A DNA stretch of 64,000 bases from Diphasiastrum complanatum (Eukaryota; Streptophyta; Lycopodiopsida; Lycopodiales; Lycopodiaceae). The DNA is taken from assembly GCA_029204225.1 (NCBI GenBank), contig CM055092.1, positions 70,216,252-70,280,251 of the forward strand, read 5' to 3'. The notes beneath the pieces are model-generated. The model saw only the letters and a program-made list of their open reading frames with translations, ran no database searches and had not been told where the DNA came from. Shown one piece after another: positions 1-11,700 of this stretch. Position numbers and translations under genes: made by a program. The first letter of the stretch is position 1; every line of letters begins with the position of its first letter.

Positions 1-112
1 CCACATTTTGGACCAATCTGGAATAGGGTTCTGGCAGTTTCATCAAGCGGGACTGATGATCATGGTGATCAGTTTGGGGGGAAGGATATAAAGGGTACTA
101 GGGAAGGTTTGT

Positions 113-1374
113 GTGCCTGATGTGGATGTTGTTAAGAATAAAACTCTTTATGAATGTCATGACTCACCATGCGCAGGACATCCCAGCATACATCGTACAT
201 TGGATTTGGTGCGAAGGGATTTTTATTGGCCAAAACTCAAGCCCTTTGTAGAATCTTATGTGGTCAAGTGTGACCAATGCCAGTTGAATAAAGCTAAACG
301 CCATAAGGCGGGCGGTTTGTTGCATCCAGTGGATATCCCTGATAAGCGATGGGATAGTATTTCCATGGATTTCGTGGTTGGGTTACCGTGGACGAATAAA
401 CAGCATGATGCAATTTCGGTTGTGGTCGATCGTCTTACCAAATTGGCTACGTTTATTCCGGTAAAGACCACTGCGAAGGCTTCTGATTTAGCTCAGATAT
501 TTGTAGGGCGTCTGTTTAGGCTTTACGGATTACCGAGTGATATTGTGAGCGATCGCGATCCGAAGTTCATCCGTCACTTTTGGTCCGCCGTATTTGCTAA
601 ACTAGAGACAACACTGATCTTGGGTTCTTCTGATCAGCCTGAGATAGATGGACAGACGGAAAGAACAAATCAGACGATGGAACAAATGCTTCGGGCATAT
701 GTTTCCAGACGGCAATCTGATTGGGAAAAGCACCTTCCATTGATCGAGTTTGCCTATAATAGTAGTAAGCATTCGGCTACCGGTTATAGCCCGTTTATGC
801 TTATGTACAGTTTTGAGCCTAGATCACCCATTGTGGTTGAGACTCGGACGATCAAGTTTCAGAAAGTAGCGGATTTCCTACACGATATGCAGGAAATGCT
901 ACGGATTGCACGTGAAAATGTCCAAAGTGCCTAGGATAGGGACAAACATTATGCAAATATGAAAAGATCACCGAGAGACTTCCAAGTGGGAATTGGGTAT
1001 ATTTGAGAATCCCGAAAGATTCAAGTGTAATGCGTACCGGCAAGCATTATAAGTTGTCCCCTAGATATAGAGGACCGTTTAAGATCTTGAAAAAGATCGG
1101 ATCCTTAGCTTACCAGTTGGAACTCTCGGATGGATCGCAAGTGCATCCCGTATTTCACGTTAGTCGTCTCAAGAAGAGTCTACGTGAAGGAGAGCATCTT
1201 GGATCTGGAGATCAGTTGGACCTGTTGGATGAATCATCGGGTGTATCTCGTCTTGAACCTGAAAAGATCTTGGATACAAGAACTAAACGATTGAGAAATC
1301 GTATAGTTAGCGAGCATCTGGTTCAATGGAGGGGATGTACAGACGATGACGATTCCTGGGAACAGGAAGCTTAA
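113..1374 (+). pseudogene. Ty3/gypsy integrase with chromodomain, frameshifted
   Basis: The first frame (113-934) carries an HHCC zinc finger (H16, H23, C53, C56) and a complete D,D(35)E catalytic triad: D86, D147 and E183. Codon 274 is a stop (TAG, 932-934). Homology continues in the same frame to about 980, then shifts by one base into the frame of 1003-1374. That frame holds the GPF-type C-terminal domain, the HPVFHVSRLK motif and a chromodomain-like end (EPEKILD...LVQWRG...DSWE). The chromodomain normally reads modified histones and directs integration to heterochromatin. The stop plus the frameshift make the reading frame non-functional. The initiator at 113 is arbitrary because the polyprotein continues from the left. 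Confidence 0.88.
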
Positions 1375-1431
1375 GGAGGAACTTTCCTAGTTTTAAGTTC
1401 TGAGGACAGAACTAGAATAAGGGGGGAAGAA

Positions 1432-1779
1432 TGTCATGCCCATGACTAGTCTCGGGTAGCGTGTCCACGCTAGGGACCGGTAGATCAACAACCCGTAAGT
1501 TAATTGTGACTATAAGGGAATTGGGGCCCTTATGTGTACATGGTCATAATTTATTGTTGTAGGCCTAAACACATGGTGGTGGAGTTGGTATGGGTCTATC
1601 AGTGAGTCATTAGGGAACAGGATGACGTGGCCCAGATAGGCTGCAGAGGTGTCCAGTGAGGTGTCACAGTGCCCTACTAGTGGTGCATGGGCCTTGGAGG
1701 GTATAAGTATACCTGTTGGGCTCTCACTAGTGTATGCTTGATTTGTGATGAGTAGCTACATGCTGCTGGTGTGACTACA
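1432..1779 (+). repeat. 3' LTR of the chromovirus
   Basis: The LTR starts with TG directly after the polypurine tract at 1421-1430. A TATA-like stretch (gggtataagtata) lies at about 1698-1710. The 3' boundary is placed at tgactaca (1779), where the ACATAC microsatellite begins; this end is uncertain because the microsatellite may have eroded it. Parts match the LTR-like sequence on the minus strand at about 59770-60370, including the stretch around the TATA box. Confidence 0.7.
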
Positions 1780-2437
1780 ATACACATACACACACATACA
1801 CATCCATACACATACACATAAACATGCATACATGTACACAGACATACAATACACATACACATCCATACACATACACACATACACATGCACATGCACATGC
1901 ACATACATATACACGTACATACAAATACAAATAAACATACATACACATATACATGCACATACATATACACGTACATACACATCCACACATAAATATACAT
2001 ACACATACACACATACACATGCACATGCACATGCACATGCACATGCACATGCACATCCACATACACGTACACGTACACGTACATGCACATGCACATGCAC
2101 GTACACATACACGTACATACACATACACATAAACATACATACACATATACATGCACATACATATACACGTACCCATGCATACACACACATACACAGACAT
2201 ACTCATACACATACATACGCATATATGTACACTCATACATACACATACAAATACATACACATATATACATATACATAAACAGACATACACATACGCATGC
2301 ACATATACATACACAGACACATACATACATATATACGTATAGATACACACAATTACACATACAAATACACTCAAATATACATATACATAATACACACATA
2401 CGTATACACACACATACACATACACACCATCGGCTGC
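1780..2437. repeat. ACATAC / ACATGC microsatellite, about 660 bp
   Basis: The tract is a nearly uninterrupted run of 6-bp units of the form ACATAC, with ACATGC and ACGTAC variants. It alternates purine and pyrimidine almost throughout, so it is a candidate Z-DNA-forming tract. All frames on both strands stay open for long stretches and give meaningless Cys/Tyr/Val or His/Thr/Tyr proteins. It directly abuts the chromovirus LTR. Confidence 0.97.
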
Positions 2438-2956
2438 TCGCCATCGACGGGCACATTATGCTAGTATGTATGTGTGTATATATATATATATCAGACATGA
2501 GGGTCCGGGCCGGACATTCCTCGTCCGCGTCCGCGTCCGAACCTGGACCCGGACGTGTCCGACCCAAAATTAAGCTTTATCAGAACACCTTCAAGAGAAT
2601 GTTATAGTTCAAATTTGAAATAGAGTATGCATAAACAAAATTTAGAGCATAACATTCTACTGTTTAGTAGTCTGCACCTCTTCCTTCGAAGTCTGAGCAC
2701 AAGCTCCAAGATGTGAAGTTTCACCAAGTTTAAGGACATTGGACGCCCTGGCTATCTTCCCCGGGTGACTACTCATTCGTAGGTGATACTTCAAAGAAAA
2801 AAATGTATCTATATAAGTTTTAAAAAAATTTGCAAACACAATTAAAAACTTTTATATATACTCCAATATTATATAGACACTTATATATGGGTTTTTTTTT
2901 TTTTAATAAAAAGTACCGTGTCGTGGAAACCATGATATATATATATATATATATAT
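2438..2956. other. Non-coding stretch between microsatellite and hAT element
   Basis: No gene is seen. At 2446-2468 there is a GACGGGC ... CTAGTATG junction that recurs at 40576-40604, 40705-40734 and 48273-48304. At about 2503-2562 there is a cluster of GTCCG/CGGAC words (subterminal-repeat-like). The remainder is AT-rich. A TA run (2937-2956) is the insertion target of the hAT element that starts at 2957. Confidence 0.6.
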
Positions 2957-3195
2957 CATAGATCCAGCGGTACCAGGATCCGCGGATCCCAGTACCGCGG
3001 ATCCAGTGTGTTACCGCGGATCCATACTGATCCGTGGTACCACAATATATATTATTTTTTAATATATAATATTTTTTAATATTTAATATATTAATATTTT
3101 CTTTTTTAACCTAATCTCCCCCACCGCTTCATCTCTCTCCCTGCCAGTCGCCCTACTGTCCGCGCGCTCCCTGCTGTCCGTGCCCTCTCCGTTGT

Positions 3196-4580
3196 ATGCC
3201 CATTGCCCTAGTGGAATGCAGCAGGGGGGGGAGAGTCATATCTGCAGAGTTCATGTTTGATGTCATCAGGTCTTCCATCCTGTCCATGGGCCCACAACAT
3301 GTCGTCACAGTGGTGACGGACAATGCCACGAACTGCATTCAGATGGGTGTACTGCTAGAGGCCGAGTTCCCTCACATTGTTCATACCCCCTGTGCCGCGC
3401 ACGGCATAGACCTTCTGATGGGGGACATAGGTGCACTTCCCTGGGTTAGAGCCATCGTCCGTGAGGCCCTCTTCCTGGTGACTTTTGTCACCATGAAGAG
3501 GCATGTTCTTGCCATGTTCCAGGTGTTCAGCCATCTAGACCTCCGTAAGCCAGCCCCCACACGCTTTGCATTCGACTTGGTGGTCATCGACCGTCTGATC
3601 AGGTGTAGGGCGCAGCTTCTACAGATGGTTGCCAGTGATCTTTGGTGTGCCAGTGCATTTCCGCGCACTGAGGATGGGGAGCACTTTTCTTCCACGGTGA
3701 GGGGAGAGCAGTTCTGGAGGGATGCACAGACATTGTCAGGACTGCTTCGACCACTTTACATTGTGCTCCGCATGGCTGACAGCGAGGGGTCGACACTTGG
3801 ACTGGTATATGAGGTCATGGACCGGATTGGACAGTTCCTGCAGCTGCCCATCTTGCAGCCAGAGAGGTAAGCAGTATAGTAATGTAATTGGCCTTTATCT
3901 TTTTAGTAATTGCTAGTTTGTTTTTCTGTCAATGCTACGTAATGCCCTACACCACATGCCTCTCACCTGCAGGATGACCGAGCTGAAGTTCATCTGGGAG
4001 ACGCGGTGGAACTACTTCCACAGGAGTATCCACAACGTTGCACACATACTGCATCCCCTCTTCCTCTCTCCGACACAGATCGCAGACAAGGAGCTCGAGG
4101 CCGATTGGCTTCAGTACATTCACAGAGTGGGTCCACACATTGGTTTGGATCCTATCAGGCTCATGGAGGAGCTCGCTGCATTTCCTTTCGGCATGGGCAC
4201 ATTTGGCCACCCGGCTGCTCAGGATCCAGAGAGGAGGCAGCTACCCATTACCTGGTGGACCATGTTCGGTAGCACATACCCATCTATACAGCGTCTTGCA
4301 CTGCGTGTCCTTTCTCAGGTATGCATCTCATTTTATCCTCCATTGTTGTGTTTCGTTGAAGTTCCACCCCTGCCACAATGTGCTGAAGTATTTCAATGCA
4401 CGTACCACAAGACTGTGCTGCCTCCGTGTGTGAGCGTAATTGGAGCACATGGGCACTCATTCACACGAGGAGAAGAAACCGGTTGTCAGTGAGTCAGTTG
4501 GAGCGGTTGGTGTTCTGTAGCACCAACGCACGTCTCGCCAGGAGACTTCCGACCATTACAAGCGCATTGCAGGTGATAAA
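3196..4580 (+). pseudogene. hAT transposase, N-terminally truncated, three recognisable exons
   Basis: Exon 3196-3866 holds a DUF659-like transposase core: VVTDNATN with the second catalytic Asp, then the conserved PCAAHGIDLL block, then the KPAPTRFAF block. It ends at a gtaagc donor. The next exon begins about 3973 after ctgcag and contains the WETRWNYFHRSIHNVAH block and the WWTMFGS motif; it ends at 4318 (gtatgc donor). The third, from about 4411, carries the C-terminal dimerisation motif CERNWSTW...HTRRRNRL...LVF. Compared with the two other hAT copies here (45198 onward and 57592 downward), the BED zinc finger and the first catalytic block (LSDGW) are absent, and the intron before the KPAPTRFAF block is missing. 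It cannot encode a complete transposase. Confidence 0.85.
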
Positions 4581-4836
4581 CTAATCTTTCATAGCATGTT
4601 GGTTGACTCCTGGTATGTTGGTTTCATTTCTTGATAGAGTTGTCTCCCTGACATGCAAATTTTAAACCTTGCAGACGAAGATATATAATTTGGAGCGCCA
4701 GGTTGACTTGCCTACGGACAGCACCCATCCCATGCCTGCAGATGACCTGGGCACACAGTTGATGGCAGAGAGAGAGAGAGGGAGCTTGCCGAGATGAGAG
4801 AGAGAGAGAGCTTGGGCTGAGCACAGAGAGCCTCCA

Positions 4837-6353
4837 TTGTACGAGGCAGATGAGCCAGTTTCAAAGGATGATCAGGATGAGGATGAGCCCATTCGGGTTG
4901 TGTTCGCCAAATCAGAGCGGGATGAGGCATATGATACAGGTGTTGGGCACACGCCTAGAGCAGGGGTCACAGGTGCATCACGTGGTAGAGGTGGGACACA
5001 TGCCACAGATTATACCGGGAGACGGGCATGGCACACAGGGGGGCCCAGTGGCATACCTTCTTATGTTGATATGATGGAGGAGGCTCTTGATAGGGGGCAA
5101 AGTGATTTGGGTTTACCTTCCGCAGCTGCTTGGATGCGTGCATCATAGAGCCATAGGCATTTCTATGACAGCACACCAGAGGAGTCACCAGATGACTTTG
5201 ATTGTACCGATTGGGAGGCCATGCAGGGTCCGCATGGTGCACAGGATGAGGCACGGGATGATCCAGAGGATGGTGCACATGATGAGTCCCAGACCCAGAG
5301 CATTTGTATTCGGATGCCCAACTGGACGACTTGATTGCAGACTTGGATTCAGAGGCCCAACAGATGCCGAGCGTCAGGGCACCCCCATCCTCTCTAGCCA
5401 GCATGCCCTACACAGAGTCTCAACAGTATTGGTGGCACTGGAGGTGCTATGCGGCGCACATACACCCTCTAAGGAACTGGAGGAACTGCAGGCACCTCGT
5501 GTAGCTGCTCATTTTTCAAATCAGTGTATATTTTTGAGTCATTGTATAAATTTTCGATACCGTCGGTCTAACTCAACGACTTCGCGTTGACAGTCCGCCC
5601 ATTTGTACATTCATTAACTGTCATGAGACGGTTGTCATAACTGCAACACAAGGTTGTTGTAGATATTTTGTAGGATATCAATTTTTAGAATCTGCATCAG
5701 AAATCTTCTTCTAAATTTTGAATTTTTGTAGCCAGAGTTATCACACTCAACTAGCTGAAGTTATCACTTCAAGCATTGTACTCACTGTTTGATATTAATC
5801 AGAGTGCAAATTCGTCGCTGTACTTGCCTCCTGCAGTGACGGCCCCTCCACATCTAGTTCCTCCACCAGCAGCAGGCCCACGGGCACACACTCCTCGGAC
5901 CTATCCCCCACTATCAGCTGCACAGGGACACCCATCTTTAGCTACTCTATCCAGCCGGCCGCAGCTTGGGCCCAGCCTAGTCAGCCAGGTGATCTGCATG
6001 GGGGTGATGAGGCATTGACGGCTCCCCTCGTCCGCAAGAGGCCAGGAAGGCCCAAGGGTGCACCGAACAAGAAAGGCAGGGCACAGAAACTGCCAGGGAA
6101 GAGAGGACGACCTCGCAGGGCTCCAGTTGCTGGTAGAGGTGCAGTATTACAGCCAGCTGCAGCAGGTGTTGTTGGTTTAGCCTGCTTGGGGGCTGATGCG
6201 GAGGCAGATTGGGAGGATGAGGATGACGAGTCTTCCCCCTCGGATACACAGCCCATGCCAGTACCAGACAGACATAGATATCGGTTGCGAGAGTCAGCTC
6301 GGGGCCCTGAGTTGTCTCCGGAGCATTCATCTGAGTTTGAGGCAGAGCATTGA
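4837..6353 (+). pseudogene. hAT-1 C-terminal extension with AT-hooks
   Basis: Downstream of the dimerisation domain the plus strand continues as acidic, low-complexity coding-like segments: 4837-5148 (DDQDEDEP acidic start), a shifted continuation at about 5150-5590, and 6015-6353. The last one has two AT-hook-like cores (KRPGRPKG and KRGRPRR), then an acidic tail (DWEDEDDE). AT-hooks bind the minor groove of AT-rich DNA, fitting a DNA-binding tail of the transposase or an accessory protein. The pieces are in different frames, so either introns or frameshifts separate them; I could not place splice sites with confidence. The hAT copy at 53776-58315 has an equivalent C-terminal tail rich in Arg-Gly, which argues that such tails are a family feature. 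Confidence 0.6.
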
Positions 6354-6852
6354 TTGTAGCTCTGTCATTTTATTTATAGCAGTTTGATATCATGTTCCAT
6401 GTTTGGCGGCCAGATGGTCGAACACTGTATTCAGACCATTTTTCATATTATATTTAGTGTTGGACGTATTCTATTCACTGCACAATGTGTATTTGTCAAT
6501 TTGTAATTGTGATGTTCTACTTGCAGTTTTACTTCAAATGGTGTGTGCGTGTTTTCAATTAGTTTTCACTACAGAGTTTGAGAGCATATGCTAAACACAG
6601 AAATACAACCCCCCTGATAGCATTTCATAATCACATACATCAGATTGCAATACACAAGGCACGCATTGCACAAAAAACACACCGTACATTAATTCATCAG
6701 ATGTATCAAAATTACAATACGTATTCCCGCCGCATATGGCTGGGGCTGTTCTTTACACTATGCTAGACACTAAATATTGCCTCATCTACTGATGAACATT
6801 ACATAACAACAGTCAGCCACATACGGCTAGACCCCATCTATGCTAAACATTC

Positions 6853-7179
6853 CTATGGATCCTCCACTGACTCCTCACCCTCGTCAGGAGCATTGTTATG
6901 TCGCTCTCGCTCTGCCTCCCCGTTAGCCCGAGCTGCCTCCTGGTTAGCCCGACGTCTGGCCGCCCTTTCCCTGACCATGATGAGCTGTCGTCGTGTGAAG
7001 TTCATTCCGATCTGCTCATCCAAATCCAGCTCGACAGTGGGGGCGGGGGTCTGCAGCTCTGGGTGTCTCTGCCGAGTCTCTCGCAGCATCTCTGCCATGT
7101 CTGCCTCTTGCTTCCGATGCCTTTCGTTGTGCCTTCGGACCTCTTCCTCGAGCTTCCTCCTGGCTTCGCCCTCCGCCAT
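6853..7179 (-). CDS. Small charged coiled-coil ORF inside hAT-1 (unknown)
   Basis: This is a 108-codon ORF on the strand opposite to the transposase, near the right end of the element. It is strongly charged (Glu/Arg-rich) with heptad-like spacing in the first half (EARRKLEEEVRRHNERH) and a second basic helix (RRQLIMVRERAARRRANQE), ending in an acidic tail. I recognise no family. It could be an accessory protein of the transposon, a captured gene piece, or a chance ORF in GC-richer DNA. The lack of low-complexity repetition and the clean amphipathic pattern make it more than noise, but no homologue is visible in the two other hAT copies. Confidence 0.4.
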   Translation of the reverse strand: MAEGEARRKLEEEVRRHNERHRKQEADMAEMLRETRQRHPELQTPAPTVELDLDEQIGMNFTRRQLIMVRERAARRRANQEAARANGEAERERHNNAPDEGEESVEDP

Positions 7180-7199
7180 CTCACGACACCCTGTTGCTC

Positions 7200-7400
7200 G
7201 AAATGACCCTCATAGCCTCTCACAGCCTCTCAATGGCTCTCACTGGCTCTCTCACAATCCCCCTCTCATCTCACAGCCTCTCACTCGGTCTCTCTCACAG
7301 CCTCTCACAATGCCTCTCTCTCACAGCCTCCCACTGGCTCTCCCTCACAGCTTCTCACAATGCCTCTCATAGCCTCTCACTGGCTCTCTCATTGTCTCAT
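7200..7400. repeat. CTCTCACAGCCTCTCACTGG short-unit repeat
   Basis: Imperfect tandem copies of a CTCTCACAGC / CTCTCACTGG word of about 10-12 bp fill this stretch inside hAT-1, immediately upstream (in minus orientation) of the small charged ORF at 6853-7179. Confidence 0.8.
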
Positions 7401-7454
7401 GAGTGCCTATTTAACCCCACAGCCTGTTTCCCAATTTGCTTTTGTTGATGATCC

Positions 7455-8120
7455 CATGTGCTACTGTACCTGCCCCATGTATTGCTCCCCCACATGCTGC
7501 AGTCCGATTGGGTCCATAGTCTGCTCCTCCACAGTGCCCATGTGACGGTGTACCTGTCCGGATGTATTGCTCCCCCACATGCTGCACTCCGATTGGGTCC
7601 ATGGTCTGCTCCTCCACAATGCCCATGTGCTACTGTACCTGCCCCATGTATTGATCCCCCACATGTTGCACTCCGATTGGGTCCATGGTCTGCTCCTCCA
7701 CAGTGCCCATGTGCTACTGTACCTGCCCCATGTATTGATCCCCCACATGCTGCACTCCGATTGGGTCCATGGTCTGCTCCTCCACAGTGCCCATGTGCTA
7801 CTATACCTGTCCCGTTTATTGATCCCCCACATGCTGCACTCCGATTGGGTCCATGGTCTGCTCCTCCACAGTGCCCATGTGCTACTATACCTGTCCCGTT
7901 TATTGATCCCCCACATGCTGCACTCCGATTGGGTCCATAATCTGCTCCTCCACAGTGCCCATGTGCTACTACTGTACCTGCCCCATGTATTGCTCCCCCA
8001 CATGCTGCACTCCGATTGGGTCCATGGTCTGCTCCCCCACAATGCCCATGTGACGGTGTACCTGTCCGGATTTGCTGCCCCCCCACATGCTGCACTCCCA
8101 TTTTGACCACCAGGTCTGCT
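7455..8120. repeat. 84-bp minisatellite, about 8 copies
   Basis: The recurring block ctgcactccgattgggtcca appears at about 7497, 7581, 7665, 7749, 7834, 7918 and 8005, so the period is 84 bp, with one 87-bp unit carrying an extra ACT. Because 84 is divisible by three, several frames on both strands stay open (up to 250 codons) and give repetitive 28-residue 'proteins' that are not real. It lies between the hAT-1 coding part and its right subterminal array. Confidence 0.95.
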
Positions 8121-8623
8121 CTCCCACAGTGCCCCCAGTACAGTAACATCTTTTTTCTAAACCGTACCCCTTTTTTTTCCTGAATTGTTTACCTACTTTT
8201 AGCTTGTTAAAAGGGTTTTTTTTTTTTTTTAAATAATAAAAAATATTATTTTTGTGGTACCGCCCTGGTACCGCTGATCTGAGGGCGGCACCATAACCGC
8301 GGTACCACCATTATGGTACCGCGGTACCACCATTATGGTACCGCGGTACCATAATGGCGGTACCACGTGCCACTATGATATATATATATATATTATATAT
8401 ATATATATATATACACACACATATCATTCCAACATTCGCCACCCTTGGTATCTTGTGGCGATGGATAAAAGACTTTTCAGTACTTCTAGTGTACCGAATT
8501 GAGCTCATACTTGCAATAAATTTACTCTATTTGCAACGATTGTACAGTGATTAATTGAACTATTTGCAGTACAAGTGAGTTCAGCTGTATTCAATGACTG
8601 AGGAACAGAGCATAGAGTAATAC

Positions 8624-8717
8624 AATCTTATCTTCATCGAGGAAATAGTCAAAAATCACTCTGCATTGTACTGGAGACATTGGCAACACAAGATTTGTAT
8701 CCAGCCATGGTCCATAT
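8624..8717 (-). CDS. CMO: CMO exon 8
   Basis: Completes codon 333 and encodes residues 334-364, [15 protein letters not shown] to DYFLDEDKI. Acceptor atgccag|A. The donor is placed at ATT|GTATTA, the only GT near the point where family similarity stops; without splicing the frame would end 12 codons later. The remaining C-terminal exon or exons (the CE.VQ.GL and final HHF-type blocks of the family) were not found between 8623 and 1 and should lie further left. Confidence 0.85.
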
Positions 8718-11700
8718 CTGGCATTTCCAGCAAACATATTTAGTGGAAGTGAACGTTGATGATGTATGCTGTTTATAGATCATAAATAGTTGCAAGATCT
8801 GTAGAAGAGAATTTGTAGAGCTATACCTGTTTATCATAAAATTAGGGTACACAAAAGCATACGTGGCTGCCTGCCCAATCCTATGAGCAGACTCTGTTCC
8901 AACACTACGTGATCGACAGCTCTGAATGCTGACTCTTTCAAAGAGCTGAGCAGTTAAAATGCTTGTCAATTGCAAAATAAAGCTAAGATAGAAATATTAA
9001 AGAATTTTATTTTAAAAATTCATGGATGAAATCATGAGATATTTGCAAGACAAGTTACGGCAAATATTACCACTGCATACATAAAAAATTCTTAATAGGT
9101 ATTGATGGAGAAAACACTCATGGGAACTGTTTATGTGCAAAATTTCTGAGACCCCGAATGGAAGGCTGCAAATAACAGCCAACAACAAAGCCAGCTTGAC
9201 AGAAGAATCAAAGACCAACTGCATCTAACATAACATATGCAATTAGATATTCTTTTAAGGATAAAAGCAAGAATAAGACATGTATGCCCACAGCACACGT
9301 CCACATACACATGCACCTCTCTCCTTAATTGTACTCTCTGCAGCAACTCGCTCTTCACTGAACATAGACAAAGCTAGATCTCAGTATCTAGAAGCTTTGT
9401 AACATCAATGCATTAGCTAACAACAAGAGCAATGCTGAACCTGGAAAATATGCTATGGAAAAGGAAGAAGAATTGTATTTCCTGACACAAGGGCCTTATA
9501 GATATGGATAAACCTGGACTAGTCAAAACACATACAACCATAGTAATATTGTTAAAATCAAAACAAGGAGAGAAAGAAACTGAGTCACTGAAACTTATAG
9601 ATAGTGGAGGCATTTGTTAGGAACAGCATAACAACAGGAAGGCAAAGCTAGTCTGATCCACCCACAACCAATGCACTCTCTTATAGAATGCCCCTCCTAG
9701 CCCAGTGTGAGTTTGCATGGGAACGGTAGGTGGGAATCTACAAGAACTTGAGAAAAGAAACAACGAACGGGTTCACACACTTGTATACATACTGAAAGAA
9801 ACTAAACGCACAAACAAGTATCCAAATCTGATGCCTACAACCCATTCTATGCCCATCAAACTAAAAAACTTAAGATAAAAGATGTGGAAAAAAACTTACG
9901 GGATCTGAAAAACGATCACTACTGAATCCTGCAGCTGAGCACACTGAAATACCCAAACAATGATGACAGAAAAAGGACAGCACATTCACCACTCAGCTCA
10001 TCCCCAAAATACATGTAGGCGCACTTTCCCTGCTCGCTATCTGTGAAATGCAGAATGCGCAGGCCAGCAGGGTCGTTAATCATTTTTTTTGTAACCTACA
10101 CTAACTCGTTCTGACCCAGTACGTTCCGAAACGTACGGAACGATCGGAACGGAACAACCCGACCCATTTTGGTCGAAACGGGCTTCTAAGGTTGGCATAG
10201 TACCTAAAGGTTTGCCAATTAGGGTCACGACAGGTTAGGGGGAGGACGAGTCCATAACACTCCCTAACTTTAGAAAAACATCGCCTTCAATGTTGGGCCT
10301 AAGAGAAAGTACTAAACCCTAAAAGCTAGAAGAAGGCCTTGAGCAATAGTTGTGATAATAGCCAATCATACACAAATGTGAAAAAGATCTATCAAAAAAT
10401 GCATGCACCAAAGGAGATATTGACGAAAAGGACATAAGTCATCAAATCAAGTATTCCAAAAGCAACACACAAAAATCGACAAAGCATATACATCAACTGT
10501 AAATCATGCTATAAATATATCTCCCATGTAATGGTCAACATGATACTAATGTTAAAACAATAAAAAGTTGATGTAGGTCCAAGACATAAAGAACCAAAAC
10601 AATCCTGTAACTTGCTCAAGGCTCTCTAAAAATAGCCCAAGAATGCCATAAGAAACTATCGTCGTGCCGGACCCCAATAAGAGAGATATCCAAAGCCAAT
10701 CAAATGGCCCAAGAATACCACAGAAAAATGTGAATGAGGCCACCATAGCAACAACTCCCCAATATCATCCGAAGCCAAGCAATATGTAGCAACCAAGATT
10801 AACAAGGTGTTACAATCTACTGACCGATCTTCATAAGGTGTGGACTTCAAGCATCAAGTGATGAATGCTTGTTATCAACCATCCATGGAGCTATAATCGC
10901 CTCACCCCCGTGCACTAGAATCAATGACATAATTGGCCTAATCTAACCCCCTACAATAACTAGCATCAAATATTGTTGGCGATCATGCTCGGCAGTCACT
11001 GGCACTCATCTCCATGCCTAGAGATACATCCTCATACTATCCACCCCTCCTTGAGTAGACTAAATGGCTCATACAGGGTTCTCCCACCTCTATATACATA
11101 GTACAAGTGGGTCCCACCATCATCATAACCATGTTTGGATCAGTGAGGCAGCCTAAGGTGCTGACAGGTGGCACTAAAACTATCGCCAATGCAGGTCTAG
11201 CGCTTCGCCTCATGGCAAGGCCGTCACCTTGAAGTCATACCATTATGGTACATAACATTCACTCCCCCTTAAAAACTTCCTTCTTAAGGTAGGAATCCTA
11301 GTCTAAGGTCTTCTTCCTTCTCCCAAGTGTCCTCATCATTTGACTTAACTTTCTAACAAATCAGATGTTCAAAAATCAAACGATTTCTCAATTGATGACA
11401 TTGCGCATCCATGACCTTATCAGATTCCATGGATACATAGGTAGTCAAATCCTCCAACTATACTAGTTCATCTTCTGGAATAAGGTTATCATTTCCACCG
11501 AGTTGCTCTTTTAAGTGGCTAACATGGAATAGAGGATGTACCTTAGTTCGAAGTGGAAGATCTAGCCAATAAGCGGACCGATTAAGTTTCTCTACAATCT
11601 TATAAGGGCAACTGTATCTAGAAGACAACTTTGGACATTTCCTGCTTCATGGTGTCTTAGAATCTTTGGGGATTATGAGATACACCCAATCTCCAACCTC

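Larger units (their letters stand above)
1..1779 (+). mobile_element. Chromovirus-type Ty3/gypsy retrotransposon, 3' part
   Basis: The left edge of the window cuts this element. What remains, in order, is the integrase, its C-terminal domain with a chromodomain, a polypurine tract (1421-1430, ggggggaaga) and a 3' LTR beginning TG at 1432. Gag, protease, RT and RNase H would lie to the left. A related but more decayed copy lies on the minus strand at 59765-60720, with a recognisably similar LTR. The element sits in intron 8 of the minus-strand choline monooxygenase gene, in antisense orientation to it. The order integrase, chromodomain, PPT, LTR is that of plant chromoviruses. A frameshift and a stop make this copy inactive. 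Confidence 0.9.
2957..8377 (+). mobile_element. hAT-superfamily DNA transposon (hAT-1), 5.4 kb
   Basis: The left terminus begins CATAGATCCAGCGG at 2957. The right terminus ends CCACTATG at 8377. Both are flanked by ATATATAT, consistent with an 8-bp hAT target duplication, although the TA-rich surroundings make that weak evidence alone. Just inside both ends lie arrays of palindromic words of the GGTACCGCGG / GGATCCGCGG type (2965-3047 and 8255-8366). The element encodes a hAT transposase on the plus strand (3196 onward) with an unusual C-terminal part, a minus-strand ORF at 6853-7179 and an 84-bp minisatellite before the right end. The N-terminal BED finger is missing, so it is probably not autonomous. 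It lies in intron 8 of the choline monooxygenase gene. Confidence 0.85.

Noticed and set aside
1677-2607. Long ORFs on both strands rich in Cys/Tyr/Val or His/Thr/Tyr (up to 296 codons)
   Set aside because: They are translations of the ACATAC microsatellite, which has no stop codons in most frames.
7397-8149. 250-, 193-, 179- and 160-codon ORFs with repeated 28-residue units
   Set aside because: By-products of an 84-bp minisatellite whose unit length is divisible by three; open in several frames on both strands.
1-8623. C-terminal exon(s) of CMO
   Set aside because: Searched by eye on the minus strand for the CE.VQ.GL and HHFHCW-type blocks in all frames; none found, so they are presumed to lie beyond the left edge.
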